Below are positions 9,737 through 18,372 of a stretch of DNA of 64,000 nt, one piece after another. A program made the translations under genes and the position numbers. Position 1 is the first letter of the stretch; every line of letters begins with the position of its first letter. The stretch is from NCBI GenBank assembly GCA_944323955.1, contig CALUUK010000002.1, positions 1 to 64,000 on the forward strand, given 5' to 3'. The notes beneath the pieces are model-generated. The model was not told the origin of the DNA. It worked only from the letters and a program-made list of their open reading frames with translations, and made no database searches. Source of the stretch: Candidatus Gastranaerophilales bacterium (GTDB taxonomy: Bacteria; Cyanobacteriota; Vampirovibrionia; Gastranaerophilales; Gastranaerophilaceae).

Positions 9737-10584
9737 ACTTGCTCAACTCCCGCTAAAATAGTTGTAAGATTTTCAAATATATCATACTCCGTTTTATCAA
9801 GCGGCGCATCAATCTTTTCATTTAACACAAAAAATGTAGAGCCCGAGCCGGACATTAAAGAATTTTTTACGCTGCTTTTTATAATTCTGAGTTCTTCATA
9901 TTTAGGGAAAAGCGCATTTTCAAGACTGTTATATAATAAATTTTTATCAAACCCGCCTTTATTTAGCAGGTTTTTAAGTTTTGTTGTATTATCGGGGTTT
10001 GATTTATCAGAAAGCTCCGCAAAATTTGAATATGCTTCTTTAGCGCTTATACCGAGTTTTTTAGGCTTAATTAAAGAAATTTTTTGAATATAAGCAGGCA
10101 ATCTTTCAATTACTTCACCGCGGGAAGTGCATAAACAGCAGCCGCCGTTTAAGCAGAAATTTAAATCAGAACCCAAAGAAGCGCACAAATCATCAATTTC
10201 CCGTTCGGATAAGACATTATCAAACAGCCTATTTAAAGCAAAAAATGCTCCCGCCGCATTTGTACTGCCCCCTGCCAAACCCGCAGCTACGGGAATATGT
10301 TTTTCTATATAAATATCCAATTTTACATTGTTAATTCCCGCTTTTTCAAAAAATCTTTCTGCCGCTTTATACACAAGATTAAAAGAATTATAGGGTATAT
10401 CAGGACTGCTGCCGTTAAGAACAATGTCAATACCTGAAGCGGAAGACACGTCAAAAGTCAAATAATCATAAAGACTTATTGCCTGCATAATTGATTGAAT
10501 ATTATGAAACCCGTCAGCGCGCCTGTTTAAAACTTCAAGCGTAAGGTTTATTTTAGCCGGTGTTTTAACTTTTATCTTTTTCAT
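9733..10584 (-). CDS. ispE: 4-diphosphocytidyl-2-C-methyl-D-erythritol kinase
   Basis: A 283-residue GHMP-superfamily kinase. It phosphorylates CDP-methylerythritol in the MEP pathway of isoprenoid synthesis. The glycine-rich ATP loop PVAAGLAGGSTNAAGA lies near residue 95, and KTPAKINLTLEV at the N-terminus and MSGSGSTFF near 245 are family motifs. It overlaps both neighbours by four bases. The rsmA-ispE pairing is common in many bacteria. Confidence 0.95.
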   Translation of the reverse strand: MKKIKVKTPAKINLTLEVLNRRADGFHNIQSIMQAISLYDYLTFDVSSASGIDIVLNGSSPDIPYNSFNLVYKAAERFFEKAGINNVKLDIYIEKHIPVAAGLAGGSTNAAGAFFALNRLFDNVLSEREIDDLCASLGSDLNFCLNGGCCLCTSRGEVIERLPAYIQKISLIKPKKLGISAKEAYSNFAELSDKSNPDNTTKLKNLLNKGGFDKNLLYNSLENALFPKYEELRIIKSSVKNSLMSGSGSTFFVLNEKIDAPLDKTEYDIFENLTTILAGVEQV

Positions 10585-11417
10585 AAATTTTCTTTTAATT
10601 TTTCCGACAATTTTCCCATTTGCTCAATAGATAGAGACTCACCTCTTAAATTTTCATCAATATTTAAATTTCTAAGCGTAATCTCCACTGCAGATTTACT
10701 AAAACCCGCATTGGTAAGTGAATTTTTAATATTTTTTCTTCTTGTTGCAAAGCATGCTTTAACCGTTTTTCTGAAAAAACCGTAATTCTGCAATTTTAAC
10801 AGCGGCTCGGATTTAACATTAAGTTTAACAATAGCGGAATCAACTTTAGGCGCCGGGAAAAAAGACTTTGCTCCCACCTTGGCAATGAACTCAACCTCTG
10901 CCCAAAATTGCGCAAGAATTGATAAAAGTCCGAAGGCTTTTGAAGGAGATTTCTCATTTGCCGTAAGTCTTTTTGCAACTTCATACTGAACCATCAAAAC
11001 AATTTGAGATATACTGTTTCTGTTTTTATTATCCAAATCATCAACTTCACCAAGAAGATGAGCCAGAATTGGCGAAGTTATATAGTATGGAATATTTGCA
11101 ACAACTTTTAAATTACTGCCAAACTCTGACAAATCGGTTTTTAAAATATCTTTGTGTATAATCTCCAAATTATCGGCATCAATTTTTTGGAGTTCTTTAA
11201 TCATATCCTCATCAAGTTCAACGGCATAAACTTTTTTAGCGAGTTTAACAAGCTGTTCCGTAACAAAACCAAGCCCCGCACCGATTTCAACAACAGTATC
11301 CTCTTTAGTAATATTTGAAACCTCTAAAATCGTTTCAACGGCATTTTCATCGGTCAAAAAGTTCTGGCCTAATCTTTTTTTCGCCCTAAATTTTTTTGCA
11401 CGTTCAAAATAACTCAT
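10581..11417 (-). CDS. rsmA: 16S rRNA (adenine(1518/1519)-N6) dimethyltransferase
   Basis: A 278-residue KsgA/Dim1-family methyltransferase. It dimethylates two adjacent adenines near the 3' end of 16S rRNA using SAM. Motif I is VEIGAGLGFVTEQL (near residue 42) and the catalytic NIPYYITSPIL (near 108) is intact. The N-terminal KKRLGQNFL is characteristic. It is the first gene of the operon, with ispE overlapping its stop by four bases. A divergent aminotransferase gene starts 94 bases away. Confidence 0.96.
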   Translation of the reverse strand: MSYFERAKKFRAKKRLGQNFLTDENAVETILEVSNITKEDTVVEIGAGLGFVTEQLVKLAKKVYAVELDEDMIKELQKIDADNLEIIHKDILKTDLSEFGSNLKVVANIPYYITSPILAHLLGEVDDLDNKNRNSISQIVLMVQYEVAKRLTANEKSPSKAFGLLSILAQFWAEVEFIAKVGAKSFFPAPKVDSAIVKLNVKSEPLLKLQNYGFFRKTVKACFATRRKNIKNSLTNAGFSKSAVEITLRNLNIDENLRGESLSIEQMGKLSEKLKENL

Positions 11418-11510
11418 ATAAAAATAATACTAAAAAATTAAGATTATATAAAGGCATAATACAGATGTGCTAAACTATAATTATATAGGGAAGTAGAGGA
11501 GAAAGAAATA

Positions 11511-12629
11511 ATGATTCCTATTTTAGATTCAAAAAGACAATATGCAAAAATCGGTAAAGAGATTGAAAAAGAAGTACTTGAAGTATTAGCTTCAGGTTCA
11601 TATATACTGGGAAAACACAATAAAGCACTGCAGGAAGAATTTTCTGATTTTGTAGGATGCAAATACTCCGTAGGATTAAACTCGGGGACAGATGCCCTTC
11701 ACCTTGCATTAAGAGCATTAAATATAGGCAGAGGCGATGAAGTAATAACAACGGCATTTACATTTGTAGCAACGGCAAGTGCAATCGGTCTGGCAGGTGC
11801 GACACCGGTATTTGTTGAAATCAATCCGGATACATTTAATATAGATGCAGATAAAATAGAAGCTGCAATTACACCAAAAACAAAAGCAATAATTCCTGTT
11901 CATTTATACGGACAGCCGGCGGAAATGGATAAAATTATGGATATTGCAAAACGTCATAACTTAAAAGTTGTTGAAGACTGCTGTCAGGCAATCGGAGCTG
12001 AATATAAAGGACAAAAAGTAGGTACATTCGGTGATTTCGGATGTTTCAGTTTCTACCCGACAAAAAATCTCGGCGGCATGGGAGACGGCGGTATGATTAC
12101 CTGCAATGATGAAAACCTTTACAACAGAGTCATTGCTCTAAGAAATCACGGCGGGGCTGTAAGATATTATCATGATGAGCTTGGCGTTAACTCAAGACTT
12201 GATGAAATCCAGGCTGCTATTTTAAGAGTCAAATTAAACTATATTAACGAATGGAACGAAAAAAGGAGAGAAAATGCTTACAGATATAATGAAATGTTTT
12301 CAAAATATCCTGAAATTCAGACTCCTAAAGAGGTTCATGACTCATACTGCGTATATCACCAATACACAATAATGATTGAAAACCGCGATGAAGTACACAA
12401 ATTATTACAGGAAAAAGGCATCGGTGCAATGATTTACTATCCGGTACCCTTACACCTGCAGAAACTTCATAAAGACTTAGGCTATAAAGAAGGCGACCTG
12501 CCGAAAACGGAAAAAGACACAAAAATGGTAATGTCAATTCCGATGTTCCCCGAATTAACGGTTGAAGAACAGCAGACAGTTGTTGATACGGTTGTTGAAT
12601 GTTTAAATATGACAAAACAAACCGTTTAG
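11511..12629 (+). CDS. DegT/DnrJ/EryC1/StrS-family aminotransferase
   Basis: A 372-residue PLP-dependent sugar aminotransferase of the DegT family, which aminates nucleotide-linked keto sugars for surface glycans. The PLP lysine is in SFYPTKNLGGMGDGG (near residue 184). HLYGQPAEMD and EDCCQAIGAEYKG carry the usual cofactor contacts. A strong site (AGAGGAGAAAG) precedes the ATG. The gene is followed by its own terminator and no other sugar gene adjoins it, so the exact sugar is not shown. It might serve the glycan genes at 54.7-61.3 kb, but that is inference. Confidence 0.92.
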   Translation: MIPILDSKRQYAKIGKEIEKEVLEVLASGSYILGKHNKALQEEFSDFVGCKYSVGLNSGTDALHLALRALNIGRGDEVITTAFTFVATASAIGLAGATPVFVEINPDTFNIDADKIEAAITPKTKAIIPVHLYGQPAEMDKIMDIAKRHNLKVVEDCCQAIGAEYKGQKVGTFGDFGCFSFYPTKNLGGMGDGGMITCNDENLYNRVIALRNHGGAVRYYHDELGVNSRLDEIQAAILRVKLNYINEWNEKRRENAYRYNEMFSKYPEIQTPKEVHDSYCVYHQYTIMIENRDEVHKLLQEKGIGAMIYYPVPLHLQKLHKDLGYKEGDLPKTEKDTKMVMSIPMFPELTVEEQQTVVDTVVECLNMTKQTV

Positions 12630-12643
12630 CATAAAACTTCAAT

Positions 12644-12675
12644 AAAAAAGACCGCATATAAATGCGGTCTTTTTT
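12644..12675 (+). terminator. Rho-independent terminator
   Basis: An AAAAAAGACCGCAT stem with an ATAA loop and T-run follows the aminotransferase stop codon. Its stem is nearly the same as that at 13820-13857. Confidence 0.85.
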
Positions 12676-12735
12676 ATATAATTTTTTAATTGTTCTCTTT
12701 TAAAATACATTGTATTATTATAATTAAGAATAGTG

Positions 12736-13275
12736 ATGGGCATGCAGGGAATTATCTTGAAGAAACAAATTATTAAAAAAAGTGTTTTGTTAATATTAAT
12801 GTTATTTAGCTCTTATTTTTTTATATGTGCAATTATAGTTCCCGTGGCGGCGCACTATGGTATGTATGAACTGGCAGGCAAACTTGACGGGATTTTTCTC
12901 GAAGCATGCCATCGGCAGCCGCTGCGTTCATTCTGGATATTTGGTTATCCCGTTTCATTATGCTGCAGATGCTTAGGTTTTTATTTTGCCGTATCAATAT
13001 TTACATTATGTTTATTAATAAACAAGTTAAAAAACAATATTATTATCTTCGGGATTTTAACCATAGCGGCAATAAGCGATATTGTTATCAATTTATTTTT
13101 TAATATTAACACCTCTGATTTTCAAAGATTTTTTGCGGGAATATGCTTAGGATATGCAGCAGTTTCAATAATTCAATTTATATTTAAAAAAGGAGAAGAA
13201 AATGAAAAAGATTTTAGCAGGAGTACTTACGCTGATGATTGCCGTTATGACAGGAAACGGGTTATATGCAAATGA
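12736..13275 (+). CDS. DUF2085 membrane protein
   Basis: About 179 residues with three or four predicted membrane segments. The DUF2085 signature is clear: ACHRQPLRSFW followed by a CCRCLGFYF segment (near residues 55-82), whose Cys/His residues may bind metal. The function of the family is unknown. The C-terminal 25 residues overlap the next gene by 74 bases and lose the hydrophobic pattern. The start is uncertain: GTG 12733, ATG 12736 and ATG 12742 are all possible, none with a good ribosome site. Confidence 0.75.
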   Translation: MGMQGIILKKQIIKKSVLLILMLFSSYFFICAIIVPVAAHYGMYELAGKLDGIFLEACHRQPLRSFWIFGYPVSLCCRCLGFYFAVSIFTLCLLINKLKNNIIIFGILTIAAISDIVINLFFNINTSDFQRFFAGICLGYAAVSIIQFIFKKGEENEKDFSRSTYADDCRYDRKRVICK

Positions 13276-13807
13276 ACTCGGGATTTCTTTATATGAATTT
13301 ATAAATACAACAGAAAATATTACAGCCAAATATGAATATCCTTCAATGAAAATAAGCATGAATTCAGCAAACAAGAAATTACTGCCTGCTCATACCCCGG
13401 TTGTCATAATAAATAACTCTCTGGTAACGACAAAAAATATAGTAAGCGGTGATAAACTTTCGTTCACGGTTCTTCAAGACGTAAAAGACAGAAACGGAAA
13501 TATACTTATCAAATCAGGTTCACCTGTTGAAGCGAATTTAACATTTGAGAAAACAGAACGAATCGGAAAATCAGGAAAACTAACAATAAGCGACTTTCAT
13601 ACAACAGCTGTTGACGGAAGTTATATTCCTTTGGCTTCAACCATATCTGTCGCCCCCGATGATAAAGAGGTTTTATCTATTACTTTAAGTATTCTTCTTT
13701 GTCCGTTATTTTTACTTATGAAAGGACAACATGCGGAAATTCCCGAAGGATATACAAAAACAATATATACACATAGTGATGTATATGTAAAAACCGAAGT
13801 TCTTTAA
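13202..13807 (+). CDS. Exported protein of unknown function
   Basis: A 201-residue protein with a clear signal peptide (lysines, hydrophobic core, likely cleavage after about residue 24). A hydrophobic stretch near residues 158-176 may anchor the C-terminal part. The middle (VLQDVKDRNGNILIKSGSPV) resembles short beta-rich envelope domains, but I cannot name the family. AAAGGAG lies six bases upstream of the ATG. The gene begins inside the DUF2085 gene, so the pair is probably co-transcribed. Confidence 0.7.
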   Translation: MKKILAGVLTLMIAVMTGNGLYANELGISLYEFINTTENITAKYEYPSMKISMNSANKKLLPAHTPVVIINNSLVTTKNIVSGDKLSFTVLQDVKDRNGNILIKSGSPVEANLTFEKTERIGKSGKLTISDFHTTAVDGSYIPLASTISVAPDDKEVLSITLSILLCPLFLLMKGQHAEIPEGYTKTIYTHSDVYVKTEVL

Positions 13808-13819
13808 ACATATGCATAC

Positions 13820-13857
13820 AAATAAAAAGACCGCATATATATGCGGTCTTTTTATTT
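13820..13857. terminator. Bidirectional Rho-independent terminator
   Basis: A long, near-perfect palindrome (AAAAAGACCGCATA and complement) with A- and T-runs on both sides lies between a plus-strand gene and a convergent minus-strand gene. It can serve both. Confidence 0.85.
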
Positions 13858-13862
13858 GTTTA

Positions 13863-14111
13863 TTATTTTATTCCTGAAAAATCGCTTTTTTCATATTCTG
13901 TCAAGAACTCTCCGGCTGTTTTCCCAAAGCCTTTTGCAATTTTAATAAGAACATTCAATTTTATATCTTGTTTTTGATTTTCGACTCTACTCAAGACGAC
14001 AGGTTCAATATCCTTCTCAAAGGCAAAGCCATTGAGTGTTTTTCCTGATTTTTTGCGTTGTTCTTTTATATATTTACCAAAATCATCATATTGCATTTCC
14101 TCAATTATCAT
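13863..14111 (-). CDS. XRE-family helix-turn-helix protein
   Basis: An 82-residue one-domain DNA-binding protein. The five-helix Cro/C1 fold is recognisable from IKEQRKKSGKTLNGFAFEKDI to SRVENQKQDIKLNVLIKIAKGFG, with SRVENQ in the recognition-helix region. It has no effector domain. It lies 43 bases downstream of the Ycf45-like gene on the same strand and might be co-transcribed. No obvious operator is seen next to it, and no toxin partner. Confidence 0.8.
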   Translation of the reverse strand: MIIEEMQYDDFGKYIKEQRKKSGKTLNGFAFEKDIEPVVLSRVENQKQDIKLNVLIKIAKGFGKTAGEFLTEYEKSDFSGIK

Positions 14112-14154
14112 TAATTTTCAGAATAATTTCATTGAGAAATTGCAATAAATTGAG

Positions 14155-15753
14155 TTATCCTGCGTTTTTGAAATCGCGGCCGCCGACAATTCTTAACCGC
14201 CGCTCATTGCCTTCACCGATACTTTCGCTCGATAAATTATGCTGCTCTACCAGTTCATGCTGCAATTTCCTTATCTGCTGATTTTGAGGATGCAGTTCAA
14301 TATTATCGGCACCTTCCAAAATCTTTTGTATCGCAGCTTTTGCTTCATCCAAAGCACGCTCCGCATCATCATAATATCCCTGCAGTGTTTCGCTGTCAGT
14401 TATATGGAGCGCCTCTTTAACCACTTTTTGAACCTGTGACATCGAATTTGAACGCACATAATATATAGGCAGTTTATAATCATTCGCAATGCTTAATACC
14501 TTCGTACCGCCCTTTGCAAAAGCCTTATGGACAATCACTATATCGGCTTCTTCAATATTTCTTGTTATCTCTGCCTGTAAATTCAACCTTTCAAGCACTT
14601 TATCAAGCACGGTTCTTGAAACGGCATAAATATATATCTTTTTAAAATCCCTTACCTGTTTAACGTACTCCTGCCTTGAAAAACTGAATTTGAGTTTCTG
14701 ACTGGCAAGAGTTTCTTCTTCTTCTTTAATTTTTTCCTGAACAAGTGCATCTTCCGCTTTAGGCTGATTGTCATAAACCTGATCAACTTTTCTTATCTCA
14801 GGTCTGATAGGCCAGCCGCGCAGAATATAATCGACCGCTTCAGCCGTATTTTTATAAACGGCAAGCGTGTTTCTGTCAATAATTTCAATTACAATATCGA
14901 ATGTCGGCTGTTTTTCGCGCTCCAGCACCGTTTTCTGAGAGCCTCTGCGTTTTGCTTCATCATCGCCTAAAGTAACAGAGCTTACACCGCCGACCAAATC
15001 AGATAAAATAGGGTTTTTAATCAGGTTATCAAGCGTATTACCATGCGCCGTAGCAATAAGCATAACACCGCGCTCTGCTATTGTTCTTGCAGCCTGCGCT
15101 TCTTCTTCCGTACCGATTTCGTCAACTACAATAACCTCCGGCGTATGATTTTCAACCGCCTCAATCATAATATCTTTTTGATATATCGGCTGCATAACCT
15201 GCATTCTTCTTGCACGGCCTATTGCAGGGTGCGGAGTATCGCCGTCGCCCGCTATTTCGTTTGAAGTATCAACAACAACAACTCTTTTTCCGAGTTCATC
15301 CGCAACCAATCTGGATATTTCTCTTAATTTTGTTGTTTTGCCGACGCCCGGGCGGCCTAAAAACAATATGCTTTTATTCTGCAGCACAAAATCTTTGATA
15401 CAAGCTATCGTTCCCGTTACAACACGTCCTATTCTGCAGGTTAATCCTACAACCTTACCCTGTCTGTTTCTTATCGCACTTATTCTGTGCAAAGTCCCCG
15501 GTATACCGGAACGGTTATCACTTGTAAAAGGCTGAATTCTTGATGTTATATATTCGATTTCTTCATCGGTAATACAACTGTCGCCTATATAATTTGTTTT
15601 TCCGTCAGAATGACGTATCTCCCCTACCCTGCCCAAATCGAGAACAAGCTCAATCGCATCATCTAAATTGTACGGCTTAAGTGCATCTACAATTTTCGGC
15701 GGTAAAATTTCAATTAACCTCTTTAGGTCATTATGAAATTGTATTTTATCCAT
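14155..15753 (-). CDS. Ycf45-like AAA+ ATPase with R3H domain
   Basis: A 532-residue protein. It contains a SpoIIIAA-like ATPase domain with Walker A GRPGVGKTTK near residue 133 and a Walker B-like VIVVDEIGTEEE near 205. A linker follows, then a C-terminal R3H-type single-stranded nucleic-acid binding domain (the LQHELVEQHNLSS...RLRIV segment). This order is that of plastid/cyanobacterial Ycf45, which supports a cyanobacterium-related host. The biochemical role is not established; ATP-driven nucleic-acid handling is inferred. AAAGGGA precedes the start. A GU-paired leader hairpin lies 45 bases upstream (15798-15827). Confidence 0.88.
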   Translation of the reverse strand: MDKIQFHNDLKRLIEILPPKIVDALKPYNLDDAIELVLDLGRVGEIRHSDGKTNYIGDSCITDEEIEYITSRIQPFTSDNRSGIPGTLHRISAIRNRQGKVVGLTCRIGRVVTGTIACIKDFVLQNKSILFLGRPGVGKTTKLREISRLVADELGKRVVVVDTSNEIAGDGDTPHPAIGRARRMQVMQPIYQKDIMIEAVENHTPEVIVVDEIGTEEEAQAARTIAERGVMLIATAHGNTLDNLIKNPILSDLVGGVSSVTLGDDEAKRRGSQKTVLEREKQPTFDIVIEIIDRNTLAVYKNTAEAVDYILRGWPIRPEIRKVDQVYDNQPKAEDALVQEKIKEEEETLASQKLKFSFSRQEYVKQVRDFKKIYIYAVSRTVLDKVLERLNLQAEITRNIEEADIVIVHKAFAKGGTKVLSIANDYKLPIYYVRSNSMSQVQKVVKEALHITDSETLQGYYDDAERALDEAKAAIQKILEGADNIELHPQNQQIRKLQHELVEQHNLSSESIGEGNERRLRIVGGRDFKNAG

Positions 15754-15797
15754 ATGTCCCTTTCGCTGCTGTACAACGCTCAGGTGATATACTTGTA

Positions 15798-15827
15798 CCG
15801 AACCCGGGACTTTGCGCCCAAATTCGG
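15798..15827 (-). promoter_or_regulatory. Leader RNA hairpin before the Ycf45-like gene
   Basis: Read on the minus strand, CCGAAUUUGGG pairs with CCCGGGUUCGG around an eight-base loop to give 11 pairs, three of them consecutive G-U. On the plus strand the same positions would be C-A mismatches, so the structure only works as minus-strand RNA. It has no T-run and lies upstream of the ribosome site, so it is not a terminator. Confidence 0.45.
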
Positions 15828-16008
15828 GGCTAATATCTCTACTTATATTATAACACTTTTTTTAGTACGTTTCAAAAATGCAAATACTATCAGTGTAGTA
15901 ATGTTACATATCTTTATATTAAATTGTTTCTCTCATGCGGATTTATTTCATATTTCAAAGAGTGTTATTTCCGTTTGATTCACTGTAACAAAAAAAGGCA
16001 TTCCAATG

Positions 16009-16014
16009 TATAAT
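16009..16014 (+). promoter_or_regulatory. Putative -10 element of the restriction-modification genes
   Basis: A perfect TATAAT lies 27 bases before the endonuclease start. No good -35 sequence is seen. Confidence 0.35.
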
Positions 16015-16040
16015 ATGAATATTAATATTTTGAGGTATAA

Positions 16041-16934
16041 ATGAATTTTTACGAGTTAAAGTCCATAATTAAAAATCTTTCAATTAATACAAATTTTCAG
16101 AATGCAAGCGAAAAGATACAAAATATTATTTTTAGCCTGAATAAAACGGATTTTATACCTCTTATAACAGAAATCGGTTCTATTCCTGAAGATATTGCGC
16201 ATGATTCCACGGAAGAAAAGTTATATACAAAAGTTTCGGATATTATTCTGGCAAAATGCTTTATTGAACTCGGACTTAAAGCGCAGGTAATAAAAGAACG
16301 CGCCAATTGCGCCGATGTTATTGTTCAAAGTGTATATCACAATTATTCTCTTGTCGCAGATGCAAAATCATTCAGGCTAAGCAGAACGGCAAAAAATCAA
16401 AAAGATTTTAAGGTTGAGTCAATGGTGCACTGGCGCTGTGATAATGATTACAGCGTACTTTGCTGTCCTTATTTTCAGTATCCGAAAAACAGCAGCCAAA
16501 TATACGGTTCTGCCATTAACGGAAATGTTTCACTGTTTTCATGGGAATATTTCAGCATTTTATTGCAAGAAAATATAGCGGAAACTCCTGAAATAAATCT
16601 TGCGGATTTATGGAATTTCAGTAAGACTTTAAGCGCATCAACAACTGTTGAGCAGATGAATATCCGTTTTTTAGAAAAACAAAATGATTGTATTAAATTA
16701 CTTTTAAAATTAACAGAAAACGATTTTGACAAATATTTATCATCTTTCAAAAAAAATATTGTTGAAAGAGGAGAAGCAGAAATTCATTACTGGGAGCAGG
16801 AAATCTCCAATATAAAAGAATATTCACGCGAGCAGGCAATTGAAATGCTTATAAAATCATTAAAATTAAACGAAAAAATTAACGCAATAAGCAATTATAT
16901 TAACCAATTAAGGGTGCAGAATGTATACAGATAA
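16041..16934 (+). CDS. HindIII-family type II restriction endonuclease
   Basis: A 297-residue protein with the same length and strong resemblance, from memory, to HindIII, which cuts A^AGCTT. The PD-(D/E)xK site is visible as E86, then D107-A-K109 in the YSLVADAKSF segment, followed by RLSRTAKNQKDFKV, a hallmark of the family. GAGGT lies before the ATG. The 3' end overlaps the methyltransferase start by 14 bases, the compact arrangement typical of type II pairs. My reading of the window found no AAGCTT, which agrees with an intact system of this specificity. Cleavage activity and exact specificity are inferred. Confidence 0.95.
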   Translation: MNFYELKSIIKNLSINTNFQNASEKIQNIIFSLNKTDFIPLITEIGSIPEDIAHDSTEEKLYTKVSDIILAKCFIELGLKAQVIKERANCADVIVQSVYHNYSLVADAKSFRLSRTAKNQKDFKVESMVHWRCDNDYSVLCCPYFQYPKNSSQIYGSAINGNVSLFSWEYFSILLQENIAETPEINLADLWNFSKTLSASTTVEQMNIRFLEKQNDCIKLLLKLTENDFDKYLSSFKKNIVERGEAEIHYWEQEISNIKEYSREQAIEMLIKSLKLNEKINAISNYINQLRVQNVYR

Positions 16935-17844
16935 TATATATTTAGGTGATTGCAGGGATTTAATAAAAACGGTTACCGACAATTCAATAGATTTAATATT
17001 GAGCGATATTCCGTACGGAATATCGACAGAGGATTGGGATATTATCCACAGCAACACAAACTCGGGTTTATTGGGTGCAAGTCCCGCACAAGAGAAAGCG
17101 GGAAAAATTTTCAAAAAAAGAGGGAAGCCGTTAAACGGATGGTCAGAAGCAGACAAACAGATACCGCTTCAGTATTATGAATGGGTATCTTCATGGGTTG
17201 AAGATTGGCTCAGGGTTATAAAACCCGGGGGCAGTGTGTTTATTTTTGCGGGAAGACGGCTTGCTCACAGATGCATTTGTGCACTTGAGGATAAAGGTTT
17301 TATATATAAAGATATGCTTGGTTGGAATAAACAAAAAGCAGCGCACAGAGCGCAGCATATCAGCTGTGTTTTTGACAGAAGAAAAGATTTCAAAGCCGCA
17401 GAAGAATGGGAGGGATGGAAGGTCGGAAATTTAAGACCTGTTTTTGAGCCGATTCTATGGTTTATGAAGCCGTACAAAATCGGGGGAACATTAGCGGACA
17501 ATATTCTGGATTATAAAATAGGCGCTTTTAACGAAAATATTTTGGAGCGTTATAATCAGAAAGCGAATAATTTTTTCTCAATAGAGGCAGAAGCAGGTGA
17601 CAGGGGGCTGCATCCCACACAAAAACCGCTTGCATTAATGAAATTACTGATTGAGCTTACAACAAAAGAGGGGCAGCGTGTTTTAGATCCGTTTGCGGGC
17701 AGTGCAACAACATTGGTTGCGGCAAAACAATTAAACAGGCATTATATAGGGTTTGAGAAATCTAAAGAATATTTTGATATTTCCGTCAGCCGGCTTAAGG
17801 AGCAAGAAGCGGGTTATGATTCGGGCAGATTATCCTGTGTTTGA
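16921..17844 (+). CDS. HindIII-type DNA adenine-N6 methyltransferase
   Basis: A 307-residue beta-class amino-methyltransferase. The catalytic motif IV is the atypical DIPYG (residues 29-33, shared with M.HindIII by memory) and the SAM-binding motif I is near the C-terminus (LDPFAGSATT). The order IV, target recognition, I defines the beta class. The segments SPAQEKAGKIFKKRGKP and KAAHRAQHIS also match my recollection of M.HindIII. It would protect host AAGCTT by methylating adenine. It starts inside the endonuclease gene with AAGGGTG as a ribosome site, so expression of the pair is probably coupled. Confidence 0.95.
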   Translation: MYTDNIYLGDCRDLIKTVTDNSIDLILSDIPYGISTEDWDIIHSNTNSGLLGASPAQEKAGKIFKKRGKPLNGWSEADKQIPLQYYEWVSSWVEDWLRVIKPGGSVFIFAGRRLAHRCICALEDKGFIYKDMLGWNKQKAAHRAQHISCVFDRRKDFKAAEEWEGWKVGNLRPVFEPILWFMKPYKIGGTLADNILDYKIGAFNENILERYNQKANNFFSIEAEAGDRGLHPTQKPLALMKLLIELTTKEGQRVLDPFAGSATTLVAAKQLNRHYIGFEKSKEYFDISVSRLKEQEAGYDSGRLSCV

Positions 17845-18077
17845 TGTGCCAATAGGCTGTCGACATTTTGTTTGTGATTCTATAATGTATTATTTATGCT
17901 ATTTTACAATAATATTTACACTTATTTTTTCCTTGCAAAAATAGGGTATATATCTTTTAAAACTATGCACCTATTATATAAACAGGGTGTGCAATATGTT
18001 TAAGATTGAAAAAAATATTTAATGAATTGAATTGAGCAATAACTTATAAAAAATAAGCTATAAATTATATTTTAAAT

Positions 18078-18323
18078 ATGAACCTTTTTCTCAAAGAAAC
18101 AAGAAATCTTATAAAAAAATACGAAAGAAATCTATTGTATTTGCTCGCCCGGGGTAATACAATACTTGAATTCTGCTTGTCTGCAGAGAATATCTGCAAA
18201 GGAAATAAAAATGACCTGCAAAATATAAGACTAAAAAAAGCAACAAAAGAATTAAAAAAAATCTCCGATATACTTGATGAAACATATAAAGTATTGAAAG
18301 ATTATAATTCTCCCCAAAAATAA
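18078..18323 (+). CDS. Small lysine-rich helical protein, unknown
   Basis: An 81-residue basic protein that looks wholly alpha-helical, with heptad-like Leu/Ile spacing in the second half (LKKATKELKKISDILDETY). The frame ends exactly at a terminator, which supports it as a gene. No good ribosome site precedes the ATG, and the 230 bases before it hold no other frame. I do not recognise the family. Confidence 0.5.
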   Translation: MNLFLKETRNLIKKYERNLLYLLARGNTILEFCLSAENICKGNKNDLQNIRLKKATKELKKISDILDETYKVLKDYNSPQK

Positions 18324-18352
18324 AAAGAGAGAGGCAAAAAACCTCTCTCTTT
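18322..18352. terminator. Bidirectional Rho-independent terminator
   Basis: An AAAGAGAGAGG stem with its complement and a seven-base loop lies between the small plus-strand gene and the convergent fusA. Confidence 0.85.
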
Positions 18353-18372
18353 CAATAACTCTTTAAAACCGA

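Noticed and set aside
13863-14111. A toxin-antitoxin pair at the first XRE gene
   Set aside because: No short companion frame overlaps or adjoins it; the neighbour is the long Ycf45-like gene.
15798-15827. A terminator at this hairpin
   Set aside because: There is no T-run on either side, and it lies upstream of a gene.
16041-17844. A larger defence island around the restriction-modification pair
   Set aside because: The genes on both sides are a Ycf45-like ATPase and fusA; no other defence gene, integrase or repeat borders the pair.
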